A stretch of DNA of 64,000 nucleotides from Calendula officinalis (lineage: Eukaryota; Streptophyta; Magnoliopsida; Asterales; Asteraceae), in assembly GCA_963853835.1 (NCBI GenBank), contig OY970822.1:44876404-44940403 (forward strand). The letters are read 5' to 3'. Below the pieces are notes generated by a model. It made no database searches. It saw only the letters and a list, made by a program, of their open reading frames with translations, and was not told where the DNA came from. Shown piece after piece: positions 12,427-21,517 of the stretch; position 1 is the first letter of the stretch, and each line of letters begins with the position of its first letter. Both the position numbers and the translations under genes were made by a program.

Positions 12427-12923
12427 TGTTAAGGCAAAAAGCCTTACCCCTTGGAATCTTAAGATAACAAAACAACCTAGACTAGCTTAGAATAATTAGT
12501 AGAATTCATATGCTAAGTTTAGGAGTGATACTGAGTTTGGCCAGTATTGGCCACTCAGTATCAGCACTCAGTATTGGAAATTCAATACTGAGTAGAAGGA
12601 CTGAGTTACAGTCAGTATTGTAACTGACTAAGATCAAATCCCTTGATCTTAGCCATTTCCTTAGTTTAGTCCTTCGGTTACTCCTTTGCCCATTATGTAA
12701 GATCTTTATATTGTTATAAATAGAGATCATCTTGCAAAGGAGAACTCACCAATTCACTTTACACTTTCATATCTCATTGTAATTGATCAGTGGTATAGCT
12801 ATTCCGCAGCATACCACACTTACTGGAATTATACATTGACTAAAATCTAGTTCTAATTATTTGTCTTAAGTATTAATAATCCAATCAATTAACTAAGTAA
12901 TCCAGGGTTGTTGTGACCTAACA
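12427..12923 (+). repeat. 3' LTR of Sire-A copy 0
   Basis: 497 bp, TGTTAAGG to CCTAACA, preceded by the AGATAGGGGGAGA tract. It is clearly diverged from both the copy 1 and the copy 2 LTRs. Confidence 0.93.
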
Positions 12924-14171
12924 GACATAGCTTCTGATCGTAATCCCTCTAATCTGGGACTCGAGTGAGTACCCAGAGGATCCCGGCTGAATCCTGATGA
13001 TGCTGCTGTCGCCAGCTCAACATCATCAATTACCACCTCATCTCCACGGGTAGCAGGCCTCCTTACCTCCAGTAGAGGAGAAAAAGGAGGTAGAGACGTG
13101 GGAGAAGATGATAAAAAGAATGAGGAAGAAGGAGAGCGATCAGCGGCTCGCTTAACTTGCTTCTTCACCACCAGAGGAGGAACATCTGCATCAGCAGAAT
13201 CCTCATTCTCAGGGACTGAGATCCCTGTTGAGGTGGTGGTTTTCCCATCAGCAGCTGGGGATGGTCTCCCAGTTGAGGGAAAACTCTTCATTTGAGAAGA
13301 GGACATACCTTCTTGTAGGGTTGATTCCTTCGATGTTGCGCCCTTCTTTCGATCCTTTCTAGATCTGGTCCAATCATTAATGATCTTTAACATGTACGAG
13401 GTGAGAGGAAAAGCTTTTTCATCATCCTTCTTCTGGAAGATGATGTTGGAAATGGAACGGACCATCACCGATTCCCCTGGAAGGTCTTCATAATCGATCT
13501 GCAGCTTCTCAAGCATCACATGTGCGATGCACAATGTGAAGAAGCGAAGATAGGGAATATGATTTCCTTTGCTTTTCAGTTTGGCCTTGACCTCCTCGTA
13601 CACCAGTTTCTCATAGTCGATCCGCTGACCGGTGACTAGGGCTTCAGTAGAGACTTTCATGCTGGAGTTGCACTGTTTGTGAGACCCGTTGTTGCCGCCT
13701 ATACCCTGAATGATGTGGGTAAAGAAATAGGCCCAGGGTCTCGTCAGCTGAGACTTCGTGAAGATTTGCACCCTGTCGTCTTCGTGTTCTAATCTGTATC
13801 CAGTGATACGGATTAGATTTTCTTTAGCTTCATCAGCAGATTTCATCTACTGGTATTCTTCTCCAGGTTGCAGATACACGAACCCGCAAGCAGTTCGGAA
13901 ATCATCAATAGTAATGGTGATTTGATGATTTCCCACTTGCGCAACGATGTCGTCTCCAGAAACGGAGGCAGACATCCAGAAATCACGCAAGAGTTCGATA
14001 ATACTCTTGGTGAATCTGATAAAAAGCACCACCAATAGGACAGTGACGCAAAAACTTCCCAACCGGTCGGTAAATATGGACAAGATCCTTCGGCGGAGAA
14101 GTGTTTGCTACTAGGTTAGAGTTCTGGGTGAACTCATTGGCAGCCCTAGTAAGACGAGATTTGGGAGCCAT
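12924..14171 (-). pseudogene. Sire-B ORF3, truncated and broken
   Basis: The ATG at 14171 starts MAPKSRLTRAANEF. A 1-nt frameshift near 14020 (after LRHCPIGGAF) moves the frame to one containing LLRDFWMSASV and DDFRTACGFV. A TAG at 13847-13849 interrupts it, then the frame is open through GYRLEHEDD, a WAYFFTHIIQG segment and YLRFFTLCIAHV to a Ser/Pro-rich tail. The order of blocks (CPI..., ...FW, ...W..HII, ...RFF) matches ORF3 exon 1 of Sire-A, so these are the same gene in two families. The C-terminal part is cut off by copy 0. No enzyme motif was recognised. Confidence 0.8.
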
Positions 14172-14259
14172 TGGAAGAGGGAAGAAAGATGAAGGTTTGA
14201 AAGAGAGGGTTTTTTAGAGAGAAATTTAGGACTGATGAGGATGAAATGAGGAAGATGGG

Positions 14260-14267
14260 TATTTATA
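14260..14267 (-). promoter_or_regulatory. TATA box upstream of Sire-B ORF3
   Basis: TATAAATA followed by CCCA on the minus strand, about 89 nt before the ORF3 ATG. It is the same word, in the same place, as in Sire-A. Confidence 0.6.
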
Positions 14268-14524
14268 GGGGTTCATGGGACGGTTTGGGTAAATATTTGA
14301 ATTTAAACCGGGCCATTAATGGATAGTTGCAAACCAACTATAGATATGTTGGTTATCGTGCAAAAGTGGGTGTTGGATGTGACAGAGAGGAGTAGTGGAG
14401 CCGTTTCTTGTGTCAGGGTGTCTTGTCTCACATAAATGCCAAATATTTCCACTCGAGTGGAAATATTCGCCACAGAAAACGTATGGATAGGGATAAAAGA
14501 TGCCTTTTTATGGAGAACCAAACG

Positions 14525-15020
14525 TGTTAAGGCAAAAAGCCTTACCCCTTTGGATCTTAAGATAACAAAACAACCTAGACTAGCTTTGATTAATATGTAG
14601 AATAATATAGCTAAGTTTAGGTCTGATACTGAGTGATCAGTATTAGAACTCAGTATCAGTACTCAGTATCAAATGGTGATACTGAGTAGAAGGACTGAGT
14701 GATACTCAGTATAGTAACGGACTAAGATCAAATCCCTTGATCTTAGTCATTTTCCTTGCTTAGTCCTTCGGTTACTCCTTTGCTCATTATGTAAGATCTC
14801 TATAACATTATAAATAGAGATCATCTTGCAAAGGAGTACTCACCAATTTACTTTACACATTCACATCTTTTGTAATTGATCAGTGGTCTTGTTATTCCGC
14901 AACAAGCCACACTTAGTGGATTTATACATTGACCATATTCTTGTGTTATCACTTTAATATTTCTCTAAGTATAATATTCTATCAATTAACATTATAAACC
15001 AGGGTTGTTGTGACCTAACA
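14525..15020 (+). repeat. 5' LTR of Sire-A copy 2
   Basis: 496 bp, TGTTAAGG to CCTAACA. At 14626-14713 it holds five TACTGAG/CTCAGTA words in under 90 bp. A TATAAATA box lies within a GATCTCTAT / ATAGAGATC hairpin. Confidence 0.97.
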
Positions 15021-15022
15021 AC

Positions 15023-15034
15023 TGGTATCAGAGC
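15023..15034 (+). other. Primer binding site, initiator tRNA-Met type (copy 2)
   Basis: TGGTATCAGAGC starts two bases after the 5' LTR. Confidence 0.9.
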
Positions 15035-15118
15035 AGGCTAAATAATCTTGTATTTAGTCGATCTATAACCCTGGCAGCCATTTCCTACATCTATCCCTCC
15101 AACACTCAAAAATCCAAA

Positions 15119-17692
15119 ATGTCTACAATTATTGCACCAGTTATGTCTGGAAAGGGAGTACCCATCTTTGATGGAAAAGATTTCCATCAATGGAAGCTCA
15201 AAGCTCAGTGGTATCTTGAATCTATTCATCATGAGATGCTCACTGTGCTAAATGATGGTCCCATCATTCCACAAACTGTGGAACCGGTTGCTGCTACTGA
15301 TGATACTCCTGAGGGCATAAGATATGTACCTAAACTAAAGCACAACTGGACTGACACTGACCGTCAGTTGTATGCTTTAGACTCCAGAGCTAAAGGAGTG
15401 ATTGGTAATGCTGTTACAAAAGAGATACTTAATGCAATTATGAAATTGCCAACAGCAAAGGCTATGTGGGATAGCCTATCAGTCACTTATGAAGGTACAG
15501 CAAAGGTGAAGTTGCAAAGAAAAAGCAACATGAGAAGGAAATATGAAAATTTCTTTTCAACTCCAAATGAAGACATCACCACTCTCTATAACAGGTTCAA
15601 TACTGTTATCCATGATTTAATCAGTGTAGGCATTGTGAAAGAGGAAGGAGAGCTTGTTCAAAAGTTTCTGGATAGCCTTCCTCAACAATTTCTTGACATG
15701 ACAAATTCTGTCAATGCTGCTAACAACATTGAGTCATACACTCTTCAAACTTTGTATGGTTTAATGCTGAATCATGAGGAGAATAATGCTGCAAGACTGA
15801 TCAACTGGAAGAAAACTGACAAGTCTTCCACTGGTATGGCTCTAGTTGTGCAACAGGCTTATACTGTGACTGAGCCAGAAGAACCAGAAGTTGATCTTGC
15901 TGATGCTGAGGCAGAAGAGCTTGAAACTCAAATGGCTCTCATGTCTATGAAGCTGGATCAGTTGAAGAAGAAGAGGCTTGGTGTTAGCTCTTCTAATACT
16001 GACCCTAGATCAGGTCTGTGCTATAGGTGTGGAAAGCCTGGACATATTGCTGCAAATTGTCATACTAAGTCTTCTGAGACTGACCAAAATGACAAGATTG
16101 CATACCGAACAAAAAGATATAGAGACAAATATGTCAAGCTGAAGAATTGGAGCAAGGGAAAGAGGGCCGAAGGAAATGGAGCACCTCATCAAGCACTTTA
16201 CTCAGAAGCCTGGATGGATGAAGAGTTAAGTGATGATGAAGAGGAGATTGAAAATAAAGCCTTTATGGCTTTCACTGAAGAAGATTTGAAGAGTTCCTTT
16301 GAAAAGGATATCAAAGAGGCTGAGAGGATGAGTGTTCATACTGATTGGGATTCCACTCAGTTGTACAAGGTAAGTTCCTTTCAAACTTATTCAGTGAATG
16401 AAAAAACCAAGATTTTTGAGTATATGCTTGTTGATCTTAAAACTTCTGTACAAAAAGAAAAAGCTTTAAAATTAACAATTAAAGAACTTGAAAGGGTAAA
16501 TAATGAAAACTTGGATAAACTAGCAAAATATAAAGATTTAGAACTAAATTTTTCAGATTTAAAAGACATTAACCAAAGATTAGCTGATAAAGCTCATTTA
16601 CACAAACTTGAAAAAGAGAAATTTGAAAAACAATGTAAATCTTGGGGAAATGCTTCAATAAAATTAAATAAATGTTTAAATGAACAATTTCCAGAAAATG
16701 TGAGGGCTGCACTTGGTGTTGATCCTAAATTTAAAAGCAGGAACAATTTTGCTGATTTATTTAAAGAGTTTTCTACTATGAACCCTATTAATTTTGTAAA
16801 AGCTAAAACTTTATGTGAAGTTGGATGTCAAACTGAGTCAGATGATGAAGAAAATGAAATTTTAGAAAAACCTATTGGTCCTTCCATCTGCTCAAAGTGC
16901 TATACTGAGCTACAAGAACTCAGTATTGAATTTCAAATAACAGAAATTTCTGATACCGAGCTACCAATAGTTCAGTATGACACTTCTGCTGTTCCACCTT
17001 TTGAATTATTATTTAATACAACAACTTTTGAATTATATAATGATAATAAAACAACTTCTATCTCACATGTTTCATCAAATACAGAAGTTGCAGGAACAGA
17101 AACATCAAATATTGAGACATCTAAAGTACCTGTTAAAGTTGTTCCTTCAAAACATGATAAACAAAAGACAACTTCAACTAGGTCTTTGGTTGGCAAAGAC
17201 AAGAAGTCTACCACTAATAAAATTAGAAAGACTTCTCTGCCAAATAAAAATAAACAACCAGATCATCCATCTCCTAAACCAGTTAAAAATAATACTAATA
17301 CATCTATTAGAAATAACAAAATTAATGTTTTAAAAACACTTGGTGATCAGGTCAAATCTTTAAGTAAACAATTTGCAAAACTCGTTCATACTGACCTACC
17401 AAAAGTGAAACATTTTTCTAAAATACCATATGAAAATATGTTTAGAAATAGACCTAGGAAATGTTATAGATGTCATCATACTGGTCATAAGGGAGATGAA
17501 TGCTGGACTGATCTCTCAAGTCCTAGGTACTCAGTACCAAAGAAAAGGAGAGAAACTAAGTCAGTATCACCAAAGAAAACTTCTAAAGTTACCCCTGAAG
17601 TGATACCGACCTCTTCACATAAAGAGATCAAGTCAAATTGTGTTTATCCCACCAAAGGTCCCATTCAAAAATGGGTTCCTAAAAGGAACTAA
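15119..17692 (+). CDS. gag: Sire-A Gag, long (unspliced) form
   Basis: 857 residues, from the first ATG after the primer site. It is the copia-type capsid polyprotein: N-terminal DUF4219-like and UBN2-like gag region (GKDFHQWKLKAQWYLES), a CCHC knuckle CYRCGKPGHIAANC near residue 300, then an acidic stretch. After residue 417 (LYK) comes a splice donor AAG/GTAAGT. Unspliced RNA continues into a lysine-rich, coiled-coil-prone extension with a second knuckle CYRCHHTGHKGDEC near residue 781 and ends WVPKRN-stop. In spliced RNA, residues 1-417 are fused to Pol. Sire-B and Sire-C Gags have the same two-knuckle plan and the same WVPKxN end. The frame is intact. Confidence 0.95.
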   Translation: MSTIIAPVMSGKGVPIFDGKDFHQWKLKAQWYLESIHHEMLTVLNDGPIIPQTVEPVAATDDTPEGIRYVPKLKHNWTDTDRQLYALDSRAKGVIGNAVTKEILNAIMKLPTAKAMWDSLSVTYEGTAKVKLQRKSNMRRKYENFFSTPNEDITTLYNRFNTVIHDLISVGIVKEEGELVQKFLDSLPQQFLDMTNSVNAANNIESYTLQTLYGLMLNHEENNAARLINWKKTDKSSTGMALVVQQAYTVTEPEEPEVDLADAEAEELETQMALMSMKLDQLKKKRLGVSSSNTDPRSGLCYRCGKPGHIAANCHTKSSETDQNDKIAYRTKRYRDKYVKLKNWSKGKRAEGNGAPHQALYSEAWMDEELSDDEEEIENKAFMAFTEEDLKSSFEKDIKEAERMSVHTDWDSTQLYKVSSFQTYSVNEKTKIFEYMLVDLKTSVQKEKALKLTIKELERVNNENLDKLAKYKDLELNFSDLKDINQRLADKAHLHKLEKEKFEKQCKSWGNASIKLNKCLNEQFPENVRAALGVDPKFKSRNNFADLFKEFSTMNPINFVKAKTLCEVGCQTESDDEENEILEKPIGPSICSKCYTELQELSIEFQITEISDTELPIVQYDTSAVPPFELLFNTTTFELYNDNKTTSISHVSSNTEVAGTETSNIETSKVPVKVVPSKHDKQKTTSTRSLVGKDKKSTTNKIRKTSLPNKNKQPDHPSPKPVKNNTNTSIRNNKINVLKTLGDQVKSLSKQFAKLVHTDLPKVKHFSKIPYENMFRNRPRKCYRCHHTGHKGDECWTDLSSPRYSVPKKRRETKSVSPKKTSKVTPEVIPTSSHKEIKSNCVYPTKGPIQKWVPKRN

Positions 17693-17715
17693 TTATTATT
17701 TTGTGTCTTGTGCAG
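16370..17715 (+). other. Intron joining gag to pol in Sire-A
   Basis: 1346 bp. Donor AAG/GTAAGT at 16370, acceptor CTTGTGCAG/GG at 17715, phase 0 on both sides. Removing it fuses LYK to GDRKWYLDSG in frame. Copy 1 has exactly this joined sequence at 1982-1987, so it descends from a reverse-transcribed spliced RNA. The gag stop codon (17690-17692) lies inside the intron. Splicing therefore decides between Gag alone and Gag-Pol. Confidence 0.92.
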
Positions 17716-20700
17716 GGTGACAGAAAGTGGTACTTAGATAGTGGTTGCTCAAGACACATGACAGGCAGTATGGAATACCTTCTTAATTATACTCCAGAGA
17801 AGGGTCCTTCTGTCAAGTTTGGAGATGACTCGGTGGGAAAGACAAGAGGTTATGGTGTGATCAAGGCAGGCAACATAACTTTTAAAAGAGTTGCCTATGT
17901 AGAGGGTCTTAAACACAATCTGCTCAGTATTAGCCAGATGTGTGATGATGACAATGAAGCTCGATTCAGAAAGGTTGCAGGAATCATCTACAATGATAAA
18001 GGGCAGCCTGTACTCATTGCTAGAAGAGAAAAAGACGTATATGTGGTCAACCTGTCTGAAATAGACCCAACTATTCGAGTATGCCTGCTTTCTAAAGTCA
18101 AGCCAGAATTACATTGGCTATGGCACAAGAAACTCTCTCACATAAATTTTAGAAATATCAACGAGCTCAGTATGAAGAAACTGGTGAGAGGATTGCCCAC
18201 AATTACTTATTCAAAAGATAAGTTATGCTCAGCATGTGAAATGGGCAAGCAGAAGAAGAGTTCATTCAAGTCAAAAGTCAATCATTCCATCAATGAACCT
18301 CTTACTATGATACATATGGATCTTTTTGGCCCCATCAGCACACCATCTTTGGCCAAAAAGATCTATACTCTAGTCTTAGTTGATGAATTCTCAAGATATA
18401 CTTGGGTCATCTTCCTCAAGACTAAGTCAGATGCAACAACAGAAATCATTGCCTTTATAAAAAGAGAGGAACTTCAAAAAGGCAACAAGGTCAAGCAACT
18501 TAGAAGTGACCATGGTACTGAGTTTAAGAACTCAGTATTAGCAGATTTCTGTGAAGAAAAAGGAATCATTCAAAACTTCTCTGCAGCCTACACACCCCAA
18601 CAAAATGGTGTTGTAGAAAGAAAGAACAGAACACTGATTGAAGCTGCAAGAACTTTATTATGCCATGCTGGACTGGCACTGAGTTTCTGGGCTGAAGCTG
18701 TAAACTGTGCAAATTTCACTCAGAATAGAGCCACTATAATCCAAAGACATCTGAAGACTCCATATGAGTTATACAATGGCAAGATTCCTAATGTGGAATA
18801 TTTCCACATCTTTAGGAGTAAATGTTTTGTACTCAGTACAAAACAAAATCTCAATAAATTTGCTCCCAAAGCAAATGAAGGTGTGTTCATGGGCTACTCT
18901 CCACACTCCAAAGCTTTCAGAGTGTATATCATCTCAACCAAGATGATTGTAGAATCCATTCATGTCACATTCGATGAAGATCAGAATGAGCATTCTACCT
19001 CAGCAAGTGAAGACATAAGTGGCATAGATATTCTATGCAATCCAGAACACTCCATTGCTGAACAGCCTAAGTTTCATCCACACTTTATTCCTAATAAGTT
19101 TAATGAAACTGATCAAGTTCAAACTCAGTATCACTCAAATGCGTCTAATACTGAGGTTCCCATAACAGAGGACCTTCATACTGAGCTTCCAACTAATGAT
19201 CTGAACCACTCTATTTATGAAGAAGGTGAAACATCCAACACTTCACGAGAATCCACATCAACTCTGCAAAATGAAGATGAACAGCACCCTACACTGTCTA
19301 ATACTGATCAGAATTCCACTCAGTATCAGACAGACAACACATCAAATCAACAAGATATTGTTGATCCTATCTCAAATGCTTCCTTAGGAAACAATTTAAG
19401 GGAACACAGAGACCATCCACACTCAAACATTATTGGTCCTATTGGAGAAGGTGTCCAAACAAGAAGAAAATTAGAATTTCCAACCCAAGCAACTGCAAAC
19501 TTTTGTTTTTTCTCAAGTTTTCTATCTACCATTGAACCAAAGAAAGCTGATGAAGCTTTATTAGATGAAGATTGGGTAGAGGCTATGCAAGAAGAGCTCA
19601 CAGAGTTTGAAAGAAACAAAGTTTGGAACTTAGTACCACCTCCTTCTGGCAAAACTATTATTGGTACTAAGTGGGTGTTCAGAAACAAGATGGACAAGGA
19701 TGGTGTTGTCATCAGAAACAAAGCAAGGTTAGTTGCTCAAGGTTACAGGCAAGAAGAAGGCATTGACTATGATGAAACTTTTGCACCAGTTGCAAGAATT
19801 GAAGCTATTAGGTTGTATCTTGCATATGCAGCCTTTAAGAATTTCAAAGTTTATCAGATGGATGTCAAAAGTGCTTTTCTAAATGGAAAACTACAAGAAG
19901 AAGTTTATGTTAAACAACCTCCAGGTTTTGTTGATCCCAAATTTCCTCATTATGTTTTCAAGCTTGATAAAGCTCTATATGGGCTCAAACAAGCTCCAAG
20001 AGCCTGGTATGACACCTTGTCTGAGTATCTTATTGAAAATAAGTTTACAAGAGGTAAAATTGATAAAACATTATTTTCAAAAAGGAAAGGTTCTGACATT
20101 TTACTCATTCAGATATATGTAGATGACATTATCTTTGGTTCCACTGACAAGTCAATGTGTGACTGGTTTGCTAAGATAATGTCAACTCAGTATCAGATGA
20201 GTATGATGGGAGAACTTACTTACTTTCTTGGTTTACAAGTTGAACAAAAGCCTGATGGCACTTTTATAAATCAAAGTAAGTATGTGCACGACATGTTAAA
20301 GAAATACAACTTTGAAAATTTATCTTCCATGCACACTCCTATGGGTACTCAGGATAAGATAAGTAAGGATGAAACTGGTAAACCAGTATGTCAATCCACA
20401 TACCGAGGTATGATTGGTTCCTTACTTTACTTAACTGCTAGTAGGCCTGATATCATGTTTGCCACATGTTTGTGTGCTCGGTATCAGGATGATCCTAAAG
20501 AATCACACATGAAAGCAGTTAAGCGCATCTTTAGATATCTTACAGGTACTCCTAACCTGGGTCTTTGGTATCCCAAAGACTCAAACTTTGACCTTGAAGG
20601 GTACACAGATGCAGATTTTGCAGGTTGTAGATTGGACAGAAAGAGCACAAGTGGAGGATGTCAATTCCTAGGTGGAAGATTAGTTGGCTGGTCATCCAAG

Positions 20701-21057
20701 AAACAAAATTCAGTAGCAACTTCCACAGCAGAAGCAGAATATGTTGCTGCAGGAAGTTGTTGTGCTCAATTATTATGGATGCAGTATCAACTCTTAGACT
20801 ATGGGTTCAACTTTCATAAGACTCCTATTCATTGTGATAACAAGAGTGCTATTGCTATCACAGAGAACCCAGTCTATCACTCCAAAACCAAGCACATTGA
20901 TATCAGACACCACTTTATTCGAGATAATGTGGAAAAAGGTAAGGTTGAAGTTGATTATGTACCAACAAATGAACAATTGGCTGATGTATTTACTAAACCT
21001 CTTCCTGAGGAAAGGTTTATGTATTTACTAGGACAATTAGGTATGTTGAATCCTTAA
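17716..21057 (+). CDS. pol: Sire-A Pol: protease, integrase, RT, RNase H
   Basis: Intact exon of 1113 codons, in the -1 frame relative to gag. The open frame begins at 17683 with no ATG before the protease (first ATG is in CSRHMTG), so it needs splicing onto gag; the joined polyprotein would be about 1530 residues. Domains in order: aspartic protease (YLDSGCSRHMTG), GAG-pre-integrase H/C zinc region (LWHKKLSH, CSACEMGK), integrase core with D (MDLFGP), D (SDHGTEF) and E (GVVERKNRT), a T/E-rich spacer around 19000-19500, RT (VYQMDVKSAFLNG, YVDDIIFG), RNase H (GYTDADFAG, STAEAEYVA, HCDNKSAI, KHIDIRHHFIRD). It copies and integrates the element. Confidence 0.95.
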   Translation, partial: GDRKWYLDSGCSRHMTGSMEYLLNYTPEKGPSVKFGDDSVGKTRGYGVIKAGNITFKRVAYVEGLKHNLLSISQMCDDDNEARFRKVAGIIYNDKGQPVLIARREKDVYVVNLSEIDPTIRVCLLSKVKPELHWLWHKKLSHINFRNINELSMKKLVRGLPTITYSKDKLCSACEMGKQKKSSFKSKVNHSINEPLTMIHMDLFGPISTPSLAKKIYTLVLVDEFSRYTWVIFLKTKSDATTEIIAFIKREELQKGNKVKQLRSDHGTEFKNSVLADFCEEKGIIQNFSAAYTPQQNGVVERKNRTLIEAARTLLCHAGLALSFWAEAVNCANFTQNRATIIQRHLKTPYELYNGKIPNVEYFHIFRSKCFVLSTKQNLNKFAPKANEGVFMGYSPHSKAFRVYIISTKMIVESIHVTFDEDQNEHSTSASEDISGIDILCNPEHSIAEQPKFHPHFIPNKFNETDQVQTQYHSNASNTEVPITEDLHTELPTNDLNHSIYEEGETSNTSRESTSTLQNEDEQHPTLSNTDQNSTQYQTDNTSNQQDIVDPISNASLGNNLREHRDHPHSNIIGPIGEGVQTRRKLEFPTQATANFCFFSSFLSTIEPKKADEALLDEDWVEAMQEELTEFERNKVWNLVPPPSGKTIIGTKWVFRNKMDKDGVVIRNKARLVAQGYRQEEGIDYDETFAPVARIEAIRLYLAYAAFKNFKVYQMDVKSAFLNGKLQEEVYVKQPPGFVDPKFPHYVFKLDKALYGLKQAPRAWYDTLSEYLIENKFTRGKIDKTLFSKRKGSDILLIQIYVDDIIFGSTDKSMCDWFAKIMSTQYQMSMMGELTYFLGLQVEQKPDGTFINQSKYVHDMLKKYNFENLSSMHTPMGTQDKISKDETGKPVCQSTYRGMIGSLLYLTASRPDIMFATCLCARYQDDPKESHMKAVKRIFRYLTGTPNLGLWYPKDSNFDLEGYTDADFAGCRLDRKSTSGGCQFLGGRLVGWSSKKQNSVATSTAEAEYVAAGSCCAQLLWMQYQLLDYGFNFHKTPIHCDNKSAIAITENPVYHSKTKHIDIRHHFIRDNVEKGKVEVDYVPTNEQLADVFTKPLPEERFMYLLGQLGMLNP

Positions 21058-21517
21058 TCTTTATTAAATTTCTTTAAAACTGAGCACTCAGTATCACTCC
21101 TGTTGATACTGACCACTCAGTATCACTTGTCTGTTATCATTAAAATTTAAAATTTTTATTTTTTTATTAATTTCAAGAGTAAATTAATTGTTTTTATATT
21201 TTTAAAATTTTTTTTAAATTAATTTTTTTTTTACTCGGTATTGGGGTATGACGGCTCTTACACCGAGCTTAATCCTCATACTGCTCAAACGGTAACCTTT
21301 CTTAATAAGAAAGTTACCGTTGGCAGAGGATAAGGCAGTCAAATCAGCCGTTTTTACTTCCCAATACCTTAATTATCTTTCAAATCTCCTATAAATAACC
21401 GTTTATTTTTACTTCAAATTTTTTAACTGTTATTTCTTTCTTTCATCTTCAATTCTCTCTGCGATTAACGATTTCACTTTCTCTTAGCAAGCAAATTCTT
21501 TCAAATCAAAATCACAG
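21058..21517 (+). promoter_or_regulatory. pol-ORF3 spacer with stem-loop and TATA box (copy 2)
   Basis: 460 bp without a gene. It has paired CTCAGTATC words at about 21089 and 21113, an A/T-rich tract, the 34-nt stem-loop at 21288-21321 (AACGGTAACC... / ...GTTACCGTT) and TATAAATA at 21390-21397, about 121 nt before the ORF3 ATG. A pyrimidine-rich leader (CTCTCTGCGATT) follows. The stem-loop, TATA box and leader are shared with copy 1, and the TATA position with Sire-B. An internal promoter for ORF3 is the simplest reading. Confidence 0.6.

Larger units (their letters stand above)
10360..12923 (+). mobile_element. Sire-A copy 0, right piece
   Basis: This continues the older Sire-A element interrupted by copy 1: rest of the ORF3 intron (to 10486), ORF3 exon 2, polypurine tract and 3' LTR. 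Its 5' LTR, gag and pol are left of the window. It inserted into ORF3 of the minus-strand Sire-B element; the expected target duplication at the right edge would start GACAT, but the left edge is not visible. Confidence 0.9.
12924..14524 (-). mobile_element. Sire-B element, 3' piece (ORF3 region)
   Basis: This is the downstream part of the minus-strand Sire-B element whose pol ends at 26125. Removing copy 2 (target duplication AAACG) makes 14524 and 25984 adjacent. The pol-to-ORF3 distance is then about 480 bp, close to the 461 bp in Sire-A copy 2, which supports the assignment. The piece is cut at 12924 by copy 0. Confidence 0.8.

Noticed and set aside
13098..13295. Plus-strand ORF of 65 residues
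   Set aside because: It is antisense to the Ser/Pro-rich tail of Sire-B ORF3 and has no independent support.
15680..15979. The 300-bp segment missing in copy 1 as a second intron
   Set aside because: Its ends are not GT-AG or GC-AG, they carry a CTT microhomology, and the segment encodes conserved Gag sequence.
17680..17692. Ribosomal -1 frameshift as the way to express pol
   Set aside because: No conserved slippery heptamer is shared by the three families at the gag end, Sire-C has almost no frame overlap, and copy 1 shows the exact spliced junction. A minor contribution cannot be excluded.
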